DNA of 64,000 nt from Myxococcus xanthus (GCF_900106535.1 NZ_FNOH01000001.1:868001-932000), one strand, 5' to 3'; counted from the stretch's first letter, positions 37,438 to 47,501 are shown. The notes: generated by a model not told the origin, from the letters alone. A program made the numbers and translations.

Positions 37438-38397
37438 ATGCGAACGCTCATCTCCTCCCTTGTCTGCTTGCTGATGGCGGCGTGTGCCCATGCGCCGGCC
37501 TCCGCTCCCGAATCCGCGCCGCCCGCCGAGGCCCCCGCGGCCACGCCGCCCGCTGAAGCCCCCGCGACACCCACGCCCGCCGCGGGGCTGCCCCACATGG
37601 AGCCGCCCGCCGCGCCGATGCCCGGCTGGATGCAGGTACGCAAGGCGGACGCGTTGTCGCGAGAAGAGAAGTTCGCGGAAGCGCTGGCGCTCTATGAAGA
37701 GGCCCTGGACGCGGGGAATCGGGACCCGAACGCCGCGTACTCCGCGGCGTGTTCGGCGGCCCGGCTCGGACGGAAGGACGTCGCGCTGCGCAGGTTGTCC
37801 CAATCCGTGGAGTTGGGCTTCCGGGACGTGGGGTGGTTGATGCAGGACTCGGACCTGGAGCCGCTGCGCGAGGAGCCGGTGTACCTCGCGCAGGTGGAGC
37901 GCATCACCACGCTCCCGGACCCCCATCCCACCTCGAGTTCAGAGCTGAAGACGCTCTTCGTGGAGGACCAGAGTGACCGTCAGAGGCCGCTCGATGGGGT
38001 GGACGCGTGGAAGCGGGTCGCCGAGCGGGATGCGCAGCGGCGCGAGCGCGTGAAGGCCCTGCTGGCCGAAGGCGCGTTGAAGGAAGGCGCGGACTTCCTG
38101 TCCGCGGGGTTCATCTTCCAGCACGGCAACACGCCGGAGGACTACGCCATGGCAAGGCAGATGGGCGCGGAGGCCGCGAAGCGGGGCCACCCCCGCGGCC
38201 TGTGGCTGGCCGCGGCGGCCTGGGACCGCTGGCTGATGAACGCCAACCTTCCGCAGCGCTTCGGCACCCAGTACCGCTTCAACCCGGAATCGAAGGAGAT
38301 GACGCTCCACCCGGTGGACCCCAACGTCACGGACGAGGAGCGCGCGCGCTGGGGCTTCCCGCCGCTCGCGGAGATTCCGACCGTCCTGCAGCGCTAG
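37438..38397 (+). CDS. lipoprotein with TPR-like repeats
   Basis: A 319-residue lipoprotein with signal peptide ending LLMAAC, then a Pro/Ala/Glu-rich linker of about 45 residues. A helical region (ADALSREEKFAEALALYEEAL; NAAYSAACSAARLGRKDVAL; a following SVELGFRDVGWLMQDSDLEPLR) has the pattern of two TPR units and the ending common in hypothetical TPR proteins. The C-terminal ~120 residues are unrecognised and rich in Trp/Arg. An in-frame ATG at 37429 is an alternative start. It ends in a hairpin shared with the convergent peroxiredoxin gene. Confidence 0.8.
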   Translation: MRTLISSLVCLLMAACAHAPASAPESAPPAEAPAATPPAEAPATPTPAAGLPHMEPPAAPMPGWMQVRKADALSREEKFAEALALYEEALDAGNRDPNAAYSAACSAARLGRKDVALRRLSQSVELGFRDVGWLMQDSDLEPLREEPVYLAQVERITTLPDPHPTSSSELKTLFVEDQSDRQRPLDGVDAWKRVAERDAQRRERVKALLAEGALKEGADFLSAGFIFQHGNTPEDYAMARQMGAEAAKRGHPRGLWLAAAAWDRWLMNANLPQRFGTQYRFNPESKEMTLHPVDPNVTDEERARWGFPPLAEIPTVLQR

Positions 38398-38404
38398 CCG
38401 CGGC

Positions 38405-38436
38405 GGTGCTCCGGGGCACTGGGGCCCGGAGCCACC
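38405..38436. terminator. bidirectional hairpin between convergent genes
   Basis: GCTCCGGG (38408-38415) pairs perfectly with CCCGGAGC (38425-38432); outer GGT/ACC can extend the stem past one bulge. It lies between the stops of the facing lipoprotein (38397) and peroxiredoxin (38456) genes. Confidence 0.55.
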
Positions 38437-38455
38437 TCGCGTGCCCCTCCGCCCG

Positions 38456-38959
38456 CTACTTCGCGGCGGAGGCCGGCGCGCCACCTTCCTGCGCCAGCGC
38501 GCGCACCAACTCGAGCGCGCGCCGTACGTGCTCGCCGACGCGAATCTGCGACTCGAAGCTGTCGCGGACGATGCCCGAACGGTCCACCACGAAGGTCACC
38601 CGTCCGGGCAGCAGGCCCAGGAACGACGAGGACACGCCGAAGGCCTCACGCGCCTCGCCGCGCGCGTCGCTGAGCAGCTTGAAGGGCAGCCGGTGCTTCG
38701 CCGCGAAGCCCTCGTGCGAGCCCACCGAATCACCGCTGATGCCCACCACCTCCGCGCCCGCGGCGACGAAGTCCTCGTACTGGTCCCTCAGTCCACAGGC
38801 CTGCGCCGTGCAACCGGGCGAGTCGTCCTTCGGATAGAAGTAGACGACCAATACCTTCTGACCCACCAGGTCTCGCAGCCGCACCGATTGCCCACCTGCG
38901 CCGGTGAGGGTGATGTCCGGTACCGCATCGCCTTGCTTCAGCAGCTTCGTCTTGGCCAT
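38456..38959 (-). CDS. bcp: thioredoxin-dependent peroxiredoxin, Bcp/PrxQ type
   Basis: A 167-residue peroxiredoxin of normal Bcp length. The active site DSPGCTAQACGLRD gives peroxidatic Cys50 and resolving Cys55, the five-residue spacing typical of PrxQ. The preceding VVYFYPKD and later GISGDSVGSHEGFAAKHRLPFKLLSD (in part) are also family stretches. It reduces hydrogen and organic peroxides in the cytoplasm using thioredoxin. ATG 38959 is selected by family alignment. Confidence 0.95.
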   Translation of the reverse strand: MAKTKLLKQGDAVPDITLTGAGGQSVRLRDLVGQKVLVVYFYPKDDSPGCTAQACGLRDQYEDFVAAGAEVVGISGDSVGSHEGFAAKHRLPFKLLSDARGEAREAFGVSSSFLGLLPGRVTFVVDRSGIVRDSFESQIRVGEHVRRALELVRALAQEGGAPASAAK

Positions 38960-39386
38960 GACGTCCTCGCGTCGCCCCGGAGTCTGGCCGGTGCGTTCAA
39001 CGCCGGGCTCATCCCATCTGGCCCGCCGCATCCCCACAAGTAATCCGCCGTGCTGAAACGGGCGTCAAAGACGACCTCTGGATGCCTGCTTGCCTCTCGA
39101 GCGGTTGATACGGCGCCTAATGATGGGCGTCCTTCGCGACGCACCCTGGAAGTTGCCAGCGCATCTCATAAAGTGTGGGGAAGCGGTGTCGCTCCCCCGT
39201 CCGGCAGGCGACAGCCCTGTGCGCGGCCGGACCCGAAATTTCGGGCACCATCGCTGTGGTCGTCTTAGCTTTCGAGGCGGGAAGAGGCAGCTTAGGTCAG
39301 AGGTCAGGGCGGAAACTTTCGCCGGAGTTGCGCGCCGCACGGTTCAGGCGTAGGACGCAGCTTCGGGGGGTTGGTCAGGAGCGGAC
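38960..39386. other. intergenic region upstream of the PTS operon
   Basis: 427 bases with no supportable gene. It holds a perfect 14-bp palindrome, CCCGAAA-TTTCGGG (39232-39245), and a GGTCAGAGGTCAG direct repeat (near 39295-39307), both between the peroxiredoxin promoter side and the EIIA start. These are candidate control sites for the PTS genes; no adjacent regulator is seen. Confidence 0.5.
39232..39245. promoter_or_regulatory. perfect 14-bp palindrome upstream of the PTS operon
   Basis: CCCGAAATTTCGGG has no mismatch and stands out in A+T from its surroundings. It lies 142 bases before the EIIA start codon. A dimeric regulator site is the simplest reading; a chance palindrome cannot be excluded. 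Confidence 0.35.
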
Positions 39387-39806
39387 ATGGTCGGCCTCGT
39401 CGTCGCAGCGCACGGACGTCTGGCGGAGGAGCTGGTCTCCACCGCGGAGCAGATCGTGGGAGAGCTTCCCGCGGTGGCAGCCTGTAACATCGAGCCTGGG
39501 ACTCCTGTCGAGGACATCCGGGCGAAGATGAAGCAAGCAATCGCCCGCGTGGATGAGGGTGCGGGTGTCATCATCCTGGCCGACCTCTTCGGAGGTACGC
39601 CCTGTAAGGAGTCGCTGATGATGTGTCAGCGAATGAATGTGGAGGTCCTTGCTGGCGTCAACCTGCCCATGCTGCTGAAGGCGAACTCGCTCCGTTCGGA
39701 GCAGTTGTCGCTACCGGAGATGGCCAACCAGCTGGCTTCCCACGGCCAGCGCAACATCACCTGCGCATCCGCCCTGCTTCGCGAGGCACAGCAGCCGCGA
39801 ACTTGA
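39387..39806 (+). CDS. PTS system mannose-family EIIA component
   Basis: A 139-residue EIIA of the mannose/sorbose family. The phospho-accepting His9 is in VVAAHGRLAEEL. DLFGGTPCKESL and AGVNLPMLLKA are the family's later signatures. It takes the phosphate from HPr and passes it to EIIB. It is first in the order EIIA-EIIB-EIIC-EIID-HPr-EI. Stand-alone EIIA in such delta-proteobacterial clusters may also act as a signal protein. Confidence 0.93.
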   Translation: MVGLVVAAHGRLAEELVSTAEQIVGELPAVAACNIEPGTPVEDIRAKMKQAIARVDEGAGVIILADLFGGTPCKESLMMCQRMNVEVLAGVNLPMLLKANSLRSEQLSLPEMANQLASHGQRNITCASALLREAQQPRT

Positions 39807-39839
39807 CGGACCCGCGCGGGTCGGCGATTCGAGACTGCC

Positions 39840-40325
39840 GTGATCACCCTGGTCCGCGTCGACAACCGCCTCATCCATGGTCAGGTCGTCGAGGCCTGGC
39901 TCCCGTTCCTCAAAGTCTCCCGGGTGGTCGTGGCGGATGACGAGGCGGCTTCCAGCCCTCTCATCCGCGCCGCCATGGCCCTGGCCGTCCAGAGCGCCAT
40001 CGAGGTGCAGATTCTGCCCCTGTCCCAGGTGGACTTCGCCGCCCTGTCCAAGGACGGTGTGCGCACCCTGGTGTTGCTGAGGGATGTCGCCTCGGTGCCC
40101 TTCGCGCATGCGCACGGGCTGGCCATGGATGAGCTGAATCTGGGCAACGTCCACTTCGGCACCGGCCGCAGGCAGGTCTCCCCGTCCGTCTTCCTGGCAG
40201 AGGCCGAGCTGACGACGCTCCAGCAGTTGGCCGACCAGGGCGTCCGGGTGGCGGCCCGCGCGGTGCCCGCCGAGAAGCCCGTGGACCTGCCGGACCTCCG
40301 CGAGCGGTGGGCGAAGGCCGGGTGA
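39840..40325 (+). CDS. PTS system mannose-family EIIB component
   Basis: A 161-residue EIIB. It begins with the family motif VRVDNRLIHGQV containing phospho-acceptor His13, and has VADDEAA and LNLGNVHFGTGRRQVSPSVFL (in part). It starts with GTG 33 bases after the EIIA stop and ends 4 bases before EIIC. It transfers phosphate to the sugar crossing EIIC/EIID. Confidence 0.92.
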   Translation: MITLVRVDNRLIHGQVVEAWLPFLKVSRVVVADDEAASSPLIRAAMALAVQSAIEVQILPLSQVDFAALSKDGVRTLVLLRDVASVPFAHAHGLAMDELNLGNVHFGTGRRQVSPSVFLAEAELTTLQQLADQGVRVAARAVPAEKPVDLPDLRERWAKAG

Positions 40326-40329
40326 GCGC

Positions 40330-41046
40330 GTGAGCGTCGTCTGGACCCAGGTGGCGCTTGCGGGACTGTGGGGCGGACTGGTGGCATTGGAACGCAAGGC
40401 GTTCCTCCAGGCCATGATGTCCCGGCCCCTGGTCGCCGCCACGGTCATGGGCGCACTGCTTGATGACGTGGCATCGGGTCTGGCCATTGGCATGCTCCTG
40501 GAGCTGTTCTTCCTGGGCACCGCCAACCTGGGGGCCGCGCTGCCGGAGAACGACACCCTGGCGGCCACCGGCACCAGCGCCGCCGCGGCCACGTTGTCCG
40601 CGGCCACGGGCGCGGGCTCCACGCCGGCCATCTGGTCGCTCGCCGTGCTGCTCTTCATCGGCCTGGGACGCGTGGGCCGCAAGGGTGACCGGCTGCTGGA
40701 GGGCTACACGGCGCGGCTGGCCCGGGTGGCGCTGGCCTCCGCGGAGGCGGGGAACATCACCCGCGCCATGCGGCAGAACCTGTGGGGCATGTGGCCCCAC
40801 TTCGCCGTGTACGGCTCGCTCACCGCGCTCTGCGCGCTGCTGGGCTTCTTCATCGAACCGCTGCTCCAGGCGCTGCCCCCCGTGGTGGTGCGCGGGCTGG
40901 CGTGGGCCTGGCCGGCCATGGCGTCCGTGGCGGCGGCCATCGCGGCGCAGGGCAGCCACGCGCGGCGCGCGCCGCTCTTCGCGGGGCTGGGCGCGGCGGT
41001 GGTGACGGCGTCGGTCGTGTGCGTCATCCTCCTGGAGGGCCGATGA
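40330..41046 (+). CDS. PTS system mannose-family EIIC permease
   Basis: A 238-residue membrane protein with about six or seven helices. WGGLVALERKAFLQAMMSRPLV and LLDDVASGLAIGMLLELFFLG are EIIC-Man motifs (shown in part or whole). It starts with GTG four bases after EIIB, and its stop overlaps the EIID start by four bases. It forms the sugar channel together with EIID. The sugar cannot be told from sequence. Confidence 0.9.
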   Translation: MSVVWTQVALAGLWGGLVALERKAFLQAMMSRPLVAATVMGALLDDVASGLAIGMLLELFFLGTANLGAALPENDTLAATGTSAAAATLSAATGAGSTPAIWSLAVLLFIGLGRVGRKGDRLLEGYTARLARVALASAEAGNITRAMRQNLWGMWPHFAVYGSLTALCALLGFFIEPLLQALPPVVVRGLAWAWPAMASVAAAIAAQGSHARRAPLFAGLGAAVVTASVVCVILLEGR

Positions 41047-41810
41047 GCGCGCCCCCGGCCGCGCTGCCCTTCGGCGTGCTGCTGCGCGTCTTCCTTCGCT
41101 CGCTCTTCCTCCAAGCCTCGTGGAACCCCAAGGGCATGCAGAACCTGGGGCTGGCCTACGCCGTCTATCCCGCGCTGGAGGCGCTGTACCCACAGGGGCC
41201 CGCGCGCGAGGAGGCGGTGCGCCGGCATCTCGTCTTCTTCAACACGCACCCCTACGTCGCGGCGGCGATTGTCGGCGGCGTCATCAACCACGAGGAGCGC
41301 ATTGCCCGGGGGGAGGAGACGCCGGACAAGGTGGTGGCCTTCAAGGCCGCGCTCATGGGGCCCCTGGCCGCGCTGGGGGACGGCTTCTTCTGGCTGTCCC
41401 TCAAGCCCGCGACGGGGGCGGTGAGCGCCGCGCTGGTTCCGCTGCTGGGCGTGTGGGCGGTGCCGCTGTTCCTGGTGCTCTACAATCTGGTGCACCTGCT
41501 GCTGCGGGTGCGCCTGTACTGGCTGGGCCTGACGCTGGGCGACAGGCTGGTGGAAGCAGTGGCTCGCGCCAACCTCCCCGCGCGGGGGGCCCGGCTGCGG
41601 GCGGTGGCGGCGGCGAGCGCGGGCGGTGTGGCCGCCTGGCTCGCGGTGTCATTCGGGGCCAACGCGGGTGGGCTGTATGCGCCCCTGCTGGCGGCCGGAT
41701 GCCTGGCCCTGGGGGTGGCGTCCTACGTGCTGGTCAGCCGTCGGGTGCCGAACTACGTGGTGCTCTATGTCGCGGCGGGCCTGGCCTGCGTGGCGGGAGC
41801 ATTCCTCTAA
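41043..41810 (+). CDS. PTS system mannose-family EIID component
   Basis: A 255-residue EIID. LRVFLRSLFLQASWNPKGMQ and the following GLAYAVYPAL, FFNTHPYVAAAIVGG and the helix FKAALMGPLAALGDGFFW are family signatures, followed by C-terminal membrane segments. ATG 41043 overlaps the EIIC stop (ATGA), so the two are coupled. It completes the EII complex. HPr follows after 17 bases. Confidence 0.93.
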   Translation: MSAPPAALPFGVLLRVFLRSLFLQASWNPKGMQNLGLAYAVYPALEALYPQGPAREEAVRRHLVFFNTHPYVAAAIVGGVINHEERIARGEETPDKVVAFKAALMGPLAALGDGFFWLSLKPATGAVSAALVPLLGVWAVPLFLVLYNLVHLLLRVRLYWLGLTLGDRLVEAVARANLPARGARLRAVAAASAGGVAAWLAVSFGANAGGLYAPLLAAGCLALGVASYVLVSRRVPNYVVLYVAAGLACVAGAFL

Positions 41811-41827
41811 GGAGAGTGGGAGTCGCG

Positions 41828-42106
41828 ATGGCAAGCGTGGTCGAAGGGACATACGAGATCATCAACGCGCTGGGGCTGCACGCCCGGGCCGCGGCGCAGA
41901 TGGTCAAGGTGGCCAACCGGTTCAAGAGCGAGGTCACCATCGAAGCCCAGGGACAGCGGGCCAATGCCAAATCCATCATGGGCGTGCTGATGCTCGCCGC
42001 CGCCCAGGGCACCCAGGTGAAGCTCACCTGCAAGGGCGACGACGCGGATGCCTGTCTCCAGGAGCTGGCGAAGCTCATTGGTGACCGTTTCGGCGAGGCG
42101 CAGTGA
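41828..42106 (+). CDS. phosphocarrier protein HPr
   Basis: A 92-residue HPr of usual length. The phospho-histidine is His18 in NALGLHARAAAQ. The regulatory serine is Ser49 in NAKSIMGVLML, the HPr-kinase target loop. It carries phosphate from EI to EIIA. The retained Ser together with hprK in this window indicates a second, ATP-dependent control of HPr. GGAGAG upstream is a good ribosome site for ATG 41828. Confidence 0.96.
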   Translation: MASVVEGTYEIINALGLHARAAAQMVKVANRFKSEVTIEAQGQRANAKSIMGVLMLAAAQGTQVKLTCKGDDADACLQELAKLIGDRFGEAQ

Positions 42107-42152
42107 AGGGTTGGTCGGAAAACGCGGTAGACGAACAGGATTGGAAGGAACC

Positions 42153-44006
42153 GTGAGCAGCCAGGCCACCCCCACTCTGAGGTTGTTGGGCATCGGCGCC
42201 TCTCCCGGCGTGGCGGTGGGGCACGCCTTCATCCTGGACCGCAAACGCATCCGCACACCCAAGCTGCGGCTGGCGGAGGCGGAGGTCGAGCCCGAGCGGA
42301 TGCGGATGAAGACAGCCATTGACCTGTCCGACCGCCAGCTCGCCGAGCTGAAAGAACAGATTACGCGCACCGAGGGCAGCGACCACGCCCTCATCCTCGA
42401 GGCGCACCGGTTGATGCTCCACGACCCCATGCTCGTGGACGAGGTGAACCGGCTCATCATCGAGGACCGCATCAACGCCGAGTGGGCCGTCCGGCGCGTG
42501 GCGCGCAAAATCAAGCACCTGTTCGACAACATCCCCGACGAGTACTTCCGCGAGCGCCGCTCGGACGTGGACTACGTCGCGGACCGAATCATCCGCAACC
42601 TGATGGGGCAGGTGGTGGATGAGGAAGTGGAAGTCCCCGCGGAGGCCATCGTCGTCGCGCATGACTTGTCTCCGGCGGACGCGGCGCTGATGGCGCGCAG
42701 CGGCCGGGTGGGCGGCTTCGTGACGGACCTGGGCGGCCAGACGAGCCACACCGCCATTGTCGCCCGCGCGCGGGAGACGCCCGCGGTGGTGGGCGCCGGG
42801 CGGGCCAGCGAACAGATTTCGCCGGGCGACCTGGTGGCCATGGATGGCATCCGGGGCGTGGTGCTGGTGAACCCCTCGGACGAGCAGCTCGCCGTCTTCC
42901 GCGAGGAGCAGCGCCGCTACCAGGAGAGCGAGCGGCTGGCCCTGGCGACCAAGGACCTGCCCGCCGTCAGCACCGACGGCTTCCAGATTCGCCTCAACGG
43001 CAACATCGAATTCCTGGAGGAAATCCCCTCGCTGCTGGCGCACGGCGCGGAGGGCATTGGCCTGTACCGCACCGAGTTCATGTTCCTGGACCGGAAGACG
43101 GCGCCCACCGAGGAGGAGCACTACCGCGCCTACCGCCAGGTGTTGGAGGCCATGGGCGGGCGCCCCGTCACCATCCGCACGTTGGATTTGGGCGGCGACA
43201 AGGTGCCGGGCAAGACGAAGCACGAGAAGGAACCCAATCCGGCCATGGGCCTGCGGGCCATCCGGTACTGCCTGTCCAACCGGGAGCTGTTCCGCACGCA
43301 GTTGCGCGCCCTGTTGCGCGCCAGCGTGCACGGCAACTTGCGGCTGATGTTCCCCCTCATCTGCGGGGTGAGTGAGCTGCGTGAGGCCCGCAGCGAGCTG
43401 GAGGCCTGCCGCACGGAGCTGGGCCGCGCGGGTGTCCCCGTGGGCAAGCGCTTCCCCGTGGGCATCATGGTGGAGACGCCCAGCGCGGCCACCATCGCCG
43501 ACCGGCTGGCCCAGGAGGCGGACTTCTTCTCGGTGGGGACCAACGACCTCATCCAGTACTCGCTGGCCATCGACCGCCAGAACCGTGAGGTCGCCTACCT
43601 CTACCGGCCTCTCCACCTGTCCGTGCTCCGGCAACTGCGCGGCATCATCGACGCGGGCCGGGCGGCCAACATCCCCGTGTCCATGTGTGGGGAAATGGCG
43701 GGAGATCCGCTCTACACGCTGGTGCTGCTGGCGCTGGGCTTCGACGAGCTGTCCATGACGTCGGGGCAGATTCCGGTGGTGAAGCGCTTCCTGCGCCGGG
43801 TGAGCCGCGTGGACGCCATGGAGTTGCTGCAGAACGCCATGGAGCTGACCACGGCGGAGGAAATCGAGCGCTACGTGCGCACGGAGATGGACCGCCGCTT
43901 CAGTGAGACGATGGAGCCGGGCGCGCCGGGAGTCGGCAACGCGGAGCCCGCGGACCACGAGCCCTCCGAGCATGGGGCTTCGCCCTCGGGGCGGAACACG
44001 GCCTGA
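42153..44006 (+). CDS. ptsI: phosphoenolpyruvate-protein phosphotransferase (PTS enzyme I)
   Basis: A 617-residue enzyme I. The N-terminal GIGASPGVAVG, phospho-His199 in GGQTSHTAIVAR, the PEP-binding region EGIGLYRTEFMF, and the C-terminal FSVGTNDLIQY and MCGEMAGD are all intact. It moves phosphate from PEP to HPr. The GTG start at 42153 has GGAAGGAA just upstream. The last ~40 residues are a Pro/Glu/Ala-rich tail beyond the usual length (about 575). Confidence 0.96.
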   Translation: MSSQATPTLRLLGIGASPGVAVGHAFILDRKRIRTPKLRLAEAEVEPERMRMKTAIDLSDRQLAELKEQITRTEGSDHALILEAHRLMLHDPMLVDEVNRLIIEDRINAEWAVRRVARKIKHLFDNIPDEYFRERRSDVDYVADRIIRNLMGQVVDEEVEVPAEAIVVAHDLSPADAALMARSGRVGGFVTDLGGQTSHTAIVARARETPAVVGAGRASEQISPGDLVAMDGIRGVVLVNPSDEQLAVFREEQRRYQESERLALATKDLPAVSTDGFQIRLNGNIEFLEEIPSLLAHGAEGIGLYRTEFMFLDRKTAPTEEEHYRAYRQVLEAMGGRPVTIRTLDLGGDKVPGKTKHEKEPNPAMGLRAIRYCLSNRELFRTQLRALLRASVHGNLRLMFPLICGVSELREARSELEACRTELGRAGVPVGKRFPVGIMVETPSAATIADRLAQEADFFSVGTNDLIQYSLAIDRQNREVAYLYRPLHLSVLRQLRGIIDAGRAANIPVSMCGEMAGDPLYTLVLLALGFDELSMTSGQIPVVKRFLRRVSRVDAMELLQNAMELTTAEEIERYVRTEMDRRFSETMEPGAPGVGNAEPADHEPSEHGASPSGRNTA

Positions 44007-44139
44007 CCCCGCGCCCGTGAGGGCGGGGCGGACGGCGGTGGCTTGCCAACATGGCTACCGGACCCGAAGGGGATTCCGGATGCGAGCCGTCGTGTGCAAC
44101 TTGCCGGGACGAGCACAGGGGCTCGCCCCAGGAGCAAGC

Positions 44140-44586
44140 ATGTTCAATCCCGCCAACATCCAGATGGGTATGACCGCGAGAGACCGGGACGGTGAGAAGG
44201 TGGGCACCATCATCGCCGCGGACGCGGCGGGTTTCTTTATCGGCAGGGGGCGCCTCTTCATGCGCGACTGCCGGCTGTCCTTCTCGGATGTGGCGGACAT
44301 CGACGGGGAGGACGTCTACCTGCGTGAGGAGTTGTCTCACCTGCCGGACCTCAAGCCGGAGGCCCTGGCACCCGCGCGGCGGACCTCCACCACGGCGGGC
44401 CTGCCGCTCCAGCACGATTTGACGGGCGGACTGGGTTGGGCGGACGACGACACCGACGAAGAGGCCCAGGTATCGTCTCCGGCGCGGGAGTCCTCCGGCA
44501 TGCAGCAGTGGGCCAGCGGGGAGGGAGAAGCGGCGCCTCGTCGCGAGGCGCCTTCCGCGGATGCGCGGCGGTACACGCGCCACTGA
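44140..44586 (+). CDS. PRC-barrel/DUF2171-like protein of unknown role
   Basis: A 148-residue protein. Residues 5-65 resemble the DUF2171/PRC-barrel type: IQMGMTARDRDGEKVGTIIAAD, FFIGRGRLFMRDCRLSFSDV, IDGEDVYLREEL. The remainder is acidic, Ser/Ala-rich and likely disordered. ATG 44140 has AGGAG eight bases upstream. It sits alone after ptsI, convergent with rpsN. Confidence 0.75.
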   Translation: MFNPANIQMGMTARDRDGEKVGTIIAADAAGFFIGRGRLFMRDCRLSFSDVADIDGEDVYLREELSHLPDLKPEALAPARRTSTTAGLPLQHDLTGGLGWADDDTDEEAQVSSPARESSGMQQWASGEGEAAPRREAPSADARRYTRH

Positions 44587-44607
44587 GCGCCCCCGCCGCG
44601 GTGTTGC

Positions 44608-44913
44608 TCACCAGCTCGACTTGATGACGCCGGGAATCTCTCCCCGGAGCGCCTTCTCACGGAACGCGATGCGAGACAGGCCGAAGCGCCTCAGATTGCC
44701 CCGAGGCCTTCCCGTCAGCGCGCAGCGGTTCGTCACGCGGTTGGGGTTCGAGTCGCGGGGCAGTGACGCCAGCGCGTCCTGCGCCGCGCGCCTTTCTTCA
44801 TAGGACAGGGTGCGGTCGCGGATGCGCGCCTTCAGCGCCGCGCGGCGCTTCGCGTACTTCGCGACCAGGGCCTTGCGCTGCGCATTGCGCGCGACCTTGC
44901 TCTTCTTCGCCAT
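44608..44913 (-). CDS. rpsN: ribosomal protein S14, zinc-independent form
   Basis: A 101-residue S14 with intact RNSNP-type [22 protein letters not shown] and the ending [11 protein letters not shown]. It has only one cysteine, so it cannot form the zinc ribbon of C+ S14 proteins. It is last in the minus-strand series with L28, a COG0523 GTPase and cysteine-free L33, the grouping usual for Zur-controlled ribosomal paralogues used when zinc is scarce. Confidence 0.94.
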   Translation of the reverse strand: MAKKSKVARNAQRKALVAKYAKRRAALKARIRDRTLSYEERRAAQDALASLPRDSNPNRVTNRCALTGRPRGNLRRFGLSRIAFREKALRGEIPGVIKSSW

Positions 44914-44930
44914 GGCTGTGTCTTTCTTGC

Positions 44931-45107
44931 TCAGGGGGGCGGGGGACGGACGACGTTCAGGTGGGACGGCGGCGCCGGGGATTCGTCCGCGTCGTCCGCC
45001 CCGACGTCGACGAGCAGCGGGGGCGCGAACTCACGGCCATGAAGCCGGTGCCGCGCTGCGGCCCGAAGGCGGAGCGGCCGGGTGGGGCGTCCATCGCGGC
45101 GGCGCAT
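44931..45107 (-). CDS. possible 58-residue coupled small protein
   Basis: Low-confidence ORF. The ATG at 45107 shares a base with the rpmB stop (TGATG), GGAGGG lies about 12 bases upstream, and the stop leaves 17 bases to rpsN. The spacing is what a real gene in this operon would show. The product ([20 protein letters not shown]..., acidic/Pro-rich end) is low in complexity and matches nothing I know, so it could be a chance open frame. Confidence 0.3.
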   Translation of the reverse strand: MRRRDGRPTRPLRLRAAARHRLHGREFAPPLLVDVGADDADESPAPPSHLNVVRPPPP

Positions 45108-45343
45108 CAGAGCTTCACTCCCTCCGCGAGCAGCTCCCGCACCACGCGGTCGATGCCGCGCTGGTTGATGATGCGGATGCCGTGCGTGCTCACCCGCAGC
45201 TTCACGAAGCGGTTCATGCTGGGCACCCAGAAGCGGTGCCACTGGAGGTTCGGCAGCGAGCGCCGCTTGTGCCGGTTGTTGGCGTGGGAGACGGTGTTGC
45301 CGACGAGCGGCCGTTTCCCGGTGACCTGACAGACCTTCGACAT
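45107..45343 (-). CDS. rpmB: ribosomal protein L28, zinc-independent form
   Basis: A 78-residue L28 with the family start [23 protein letters not shown], written here in part, then [13 protein letters not shown] and [16 protein letters not shown] single cysteine means no zinc ribbon. It lies between the DUF1826 gene and rpsN on the minus strand. It is a candidate replacement subunit under zinc limitation. Confidence 0.94.
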   Translation of the reverse strand: MSKVCQVTGKRPLVGNTVSHANNRHKRRSLPNLQWHRFWVPSMNRFVKLRVSTHGIRIINQRGIDRVVRELLAEGVKL

Positions 45344-45354
45344 GGTGGGGTCCT

Positions 45355-45986
45355 CTAGAGTGCTTCGATGGAGAGAAAGAGCCGCCGCCGGCCACTGCTG
45401 GCGATGGCGGGGGAGCGGTGCACGGCGCCGTTGCCCTGATTGCCGGGCCAGGACTCGCCCTTGAGGAGCGCCACGTCGAAGCGCTCCAGCGCGTGGACGG
45501 GCGCGCCGGGCCGCGTGACGTCACCCGAGGCGCCCAATGCGCCGCGCGCGACGTGCGCGTTCTCCAGCCATTCGGTGGCCGGCCCCGCGTAGGTGCAGAG
45601 CAGCCGGACGCCTACGCGGTCCACGTGGAAGCGCGGGCACATGTCGCTGGCCAGGATGTGAAGGCGTACGCCCAGCTCCGCCGCGCCGAACAGGTCCGCG
45701 TAGAGGTGCAGCAGGAAGTGCACGTCCGTGAGCCAGGCCTCGAACGGGGGCCCCTGGGGCAGCCCATCCAACCGGCGCCGCAAATCTGGCGCGTCGCCCC
45801 GTACGCGGGCGATGACGTCCAGCTCGCGGGTGGCCGCCACGTCGCTGAGCCAGTGCGCCAGCGGCGTGTCCAGGCCCCGGCGCCACACGCAGAGGTTGAG
45901 GTCCTCGCGGTAGATGCCCGCGAGCGCCTCGGGCGTCCATACGAAGGCATGGGCGGGCGGAGCGAGGGCGCGGAGGGCAGGCTGCA

Positions 45987-45987
<1 letters not shown>
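45355..45987 (-). CDS. DUF1826 family protein
   Basis: A 210-residue protein. [17 protein letters not shown] at the start and the middle run [27 protein letters not shown] (in part) with CPRFHVD are DUF1826 features, and it ends [20 protein letters not shown] (in part). The fold may be a 2-oxoglutarate dioxygenase-like barrel, with His/Asp in HVD. DUF1826 genes are regularly found next to COG0523 GTPases in Zur regulons. Its ATG shares one base with the GTPase stop (TGATG). Confidence 0.82.
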
Positions 45988-47230
<1,243 letters not shown>

Positions 47231-47234
<4 letters not shown>

Positions 47235-47395
47235 GGCTTGCCCTCCACGAACAGCACATGCTTGCGCACGCGCGGGTCGTACTTCCTGAGCTGGAGCTTC
47301 TCCTGCGACTTCCGCTTGTTCTTCGTCGTTGTGTAGACGTAGCCAGTCCCCGCCGACGACACGAGATGGATGATGGTGCGGTTTCCCTTGGGCAT
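47231..47395 (-). CDS. rpmG: ribosomal protein L33, zinc-independent form
   Basis: A 54-residue L33 ([20 protein letters not shown]..., [19 protein letters not shown]) with no cysteine at all, the C-minus form. It is first of the zinc-starvation series: rpmG, GTPase, DUF1826, rpmB, rpsN. A promoter and any Zur site should lie in the 162 bases between it and mgtC. Confidence 0.95.
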
Positions 47396-47501
47396 GGTGG
47401 GCTCCAGCCTCGCGGACATGACAGGGCACGGCGCGGCGATGCGCTGCCGCGGAGTCACGTCGGGACGGCGGTGTTGATGTGTTGGGTGCTGTTGTATCTG
47501 A

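Noticed and set aside
42075-43973. 632-codon minus-strand frame opposite ptsI
   Set aside because: ptsI has every family motif on the plus strand; the antisense product has none.
44740-44765. GGTTCGAGTCG resembling a tRNA T-loop
   Set aside because: It is inside rpsN, and no acceptor or anticodon stems can be formed around it.
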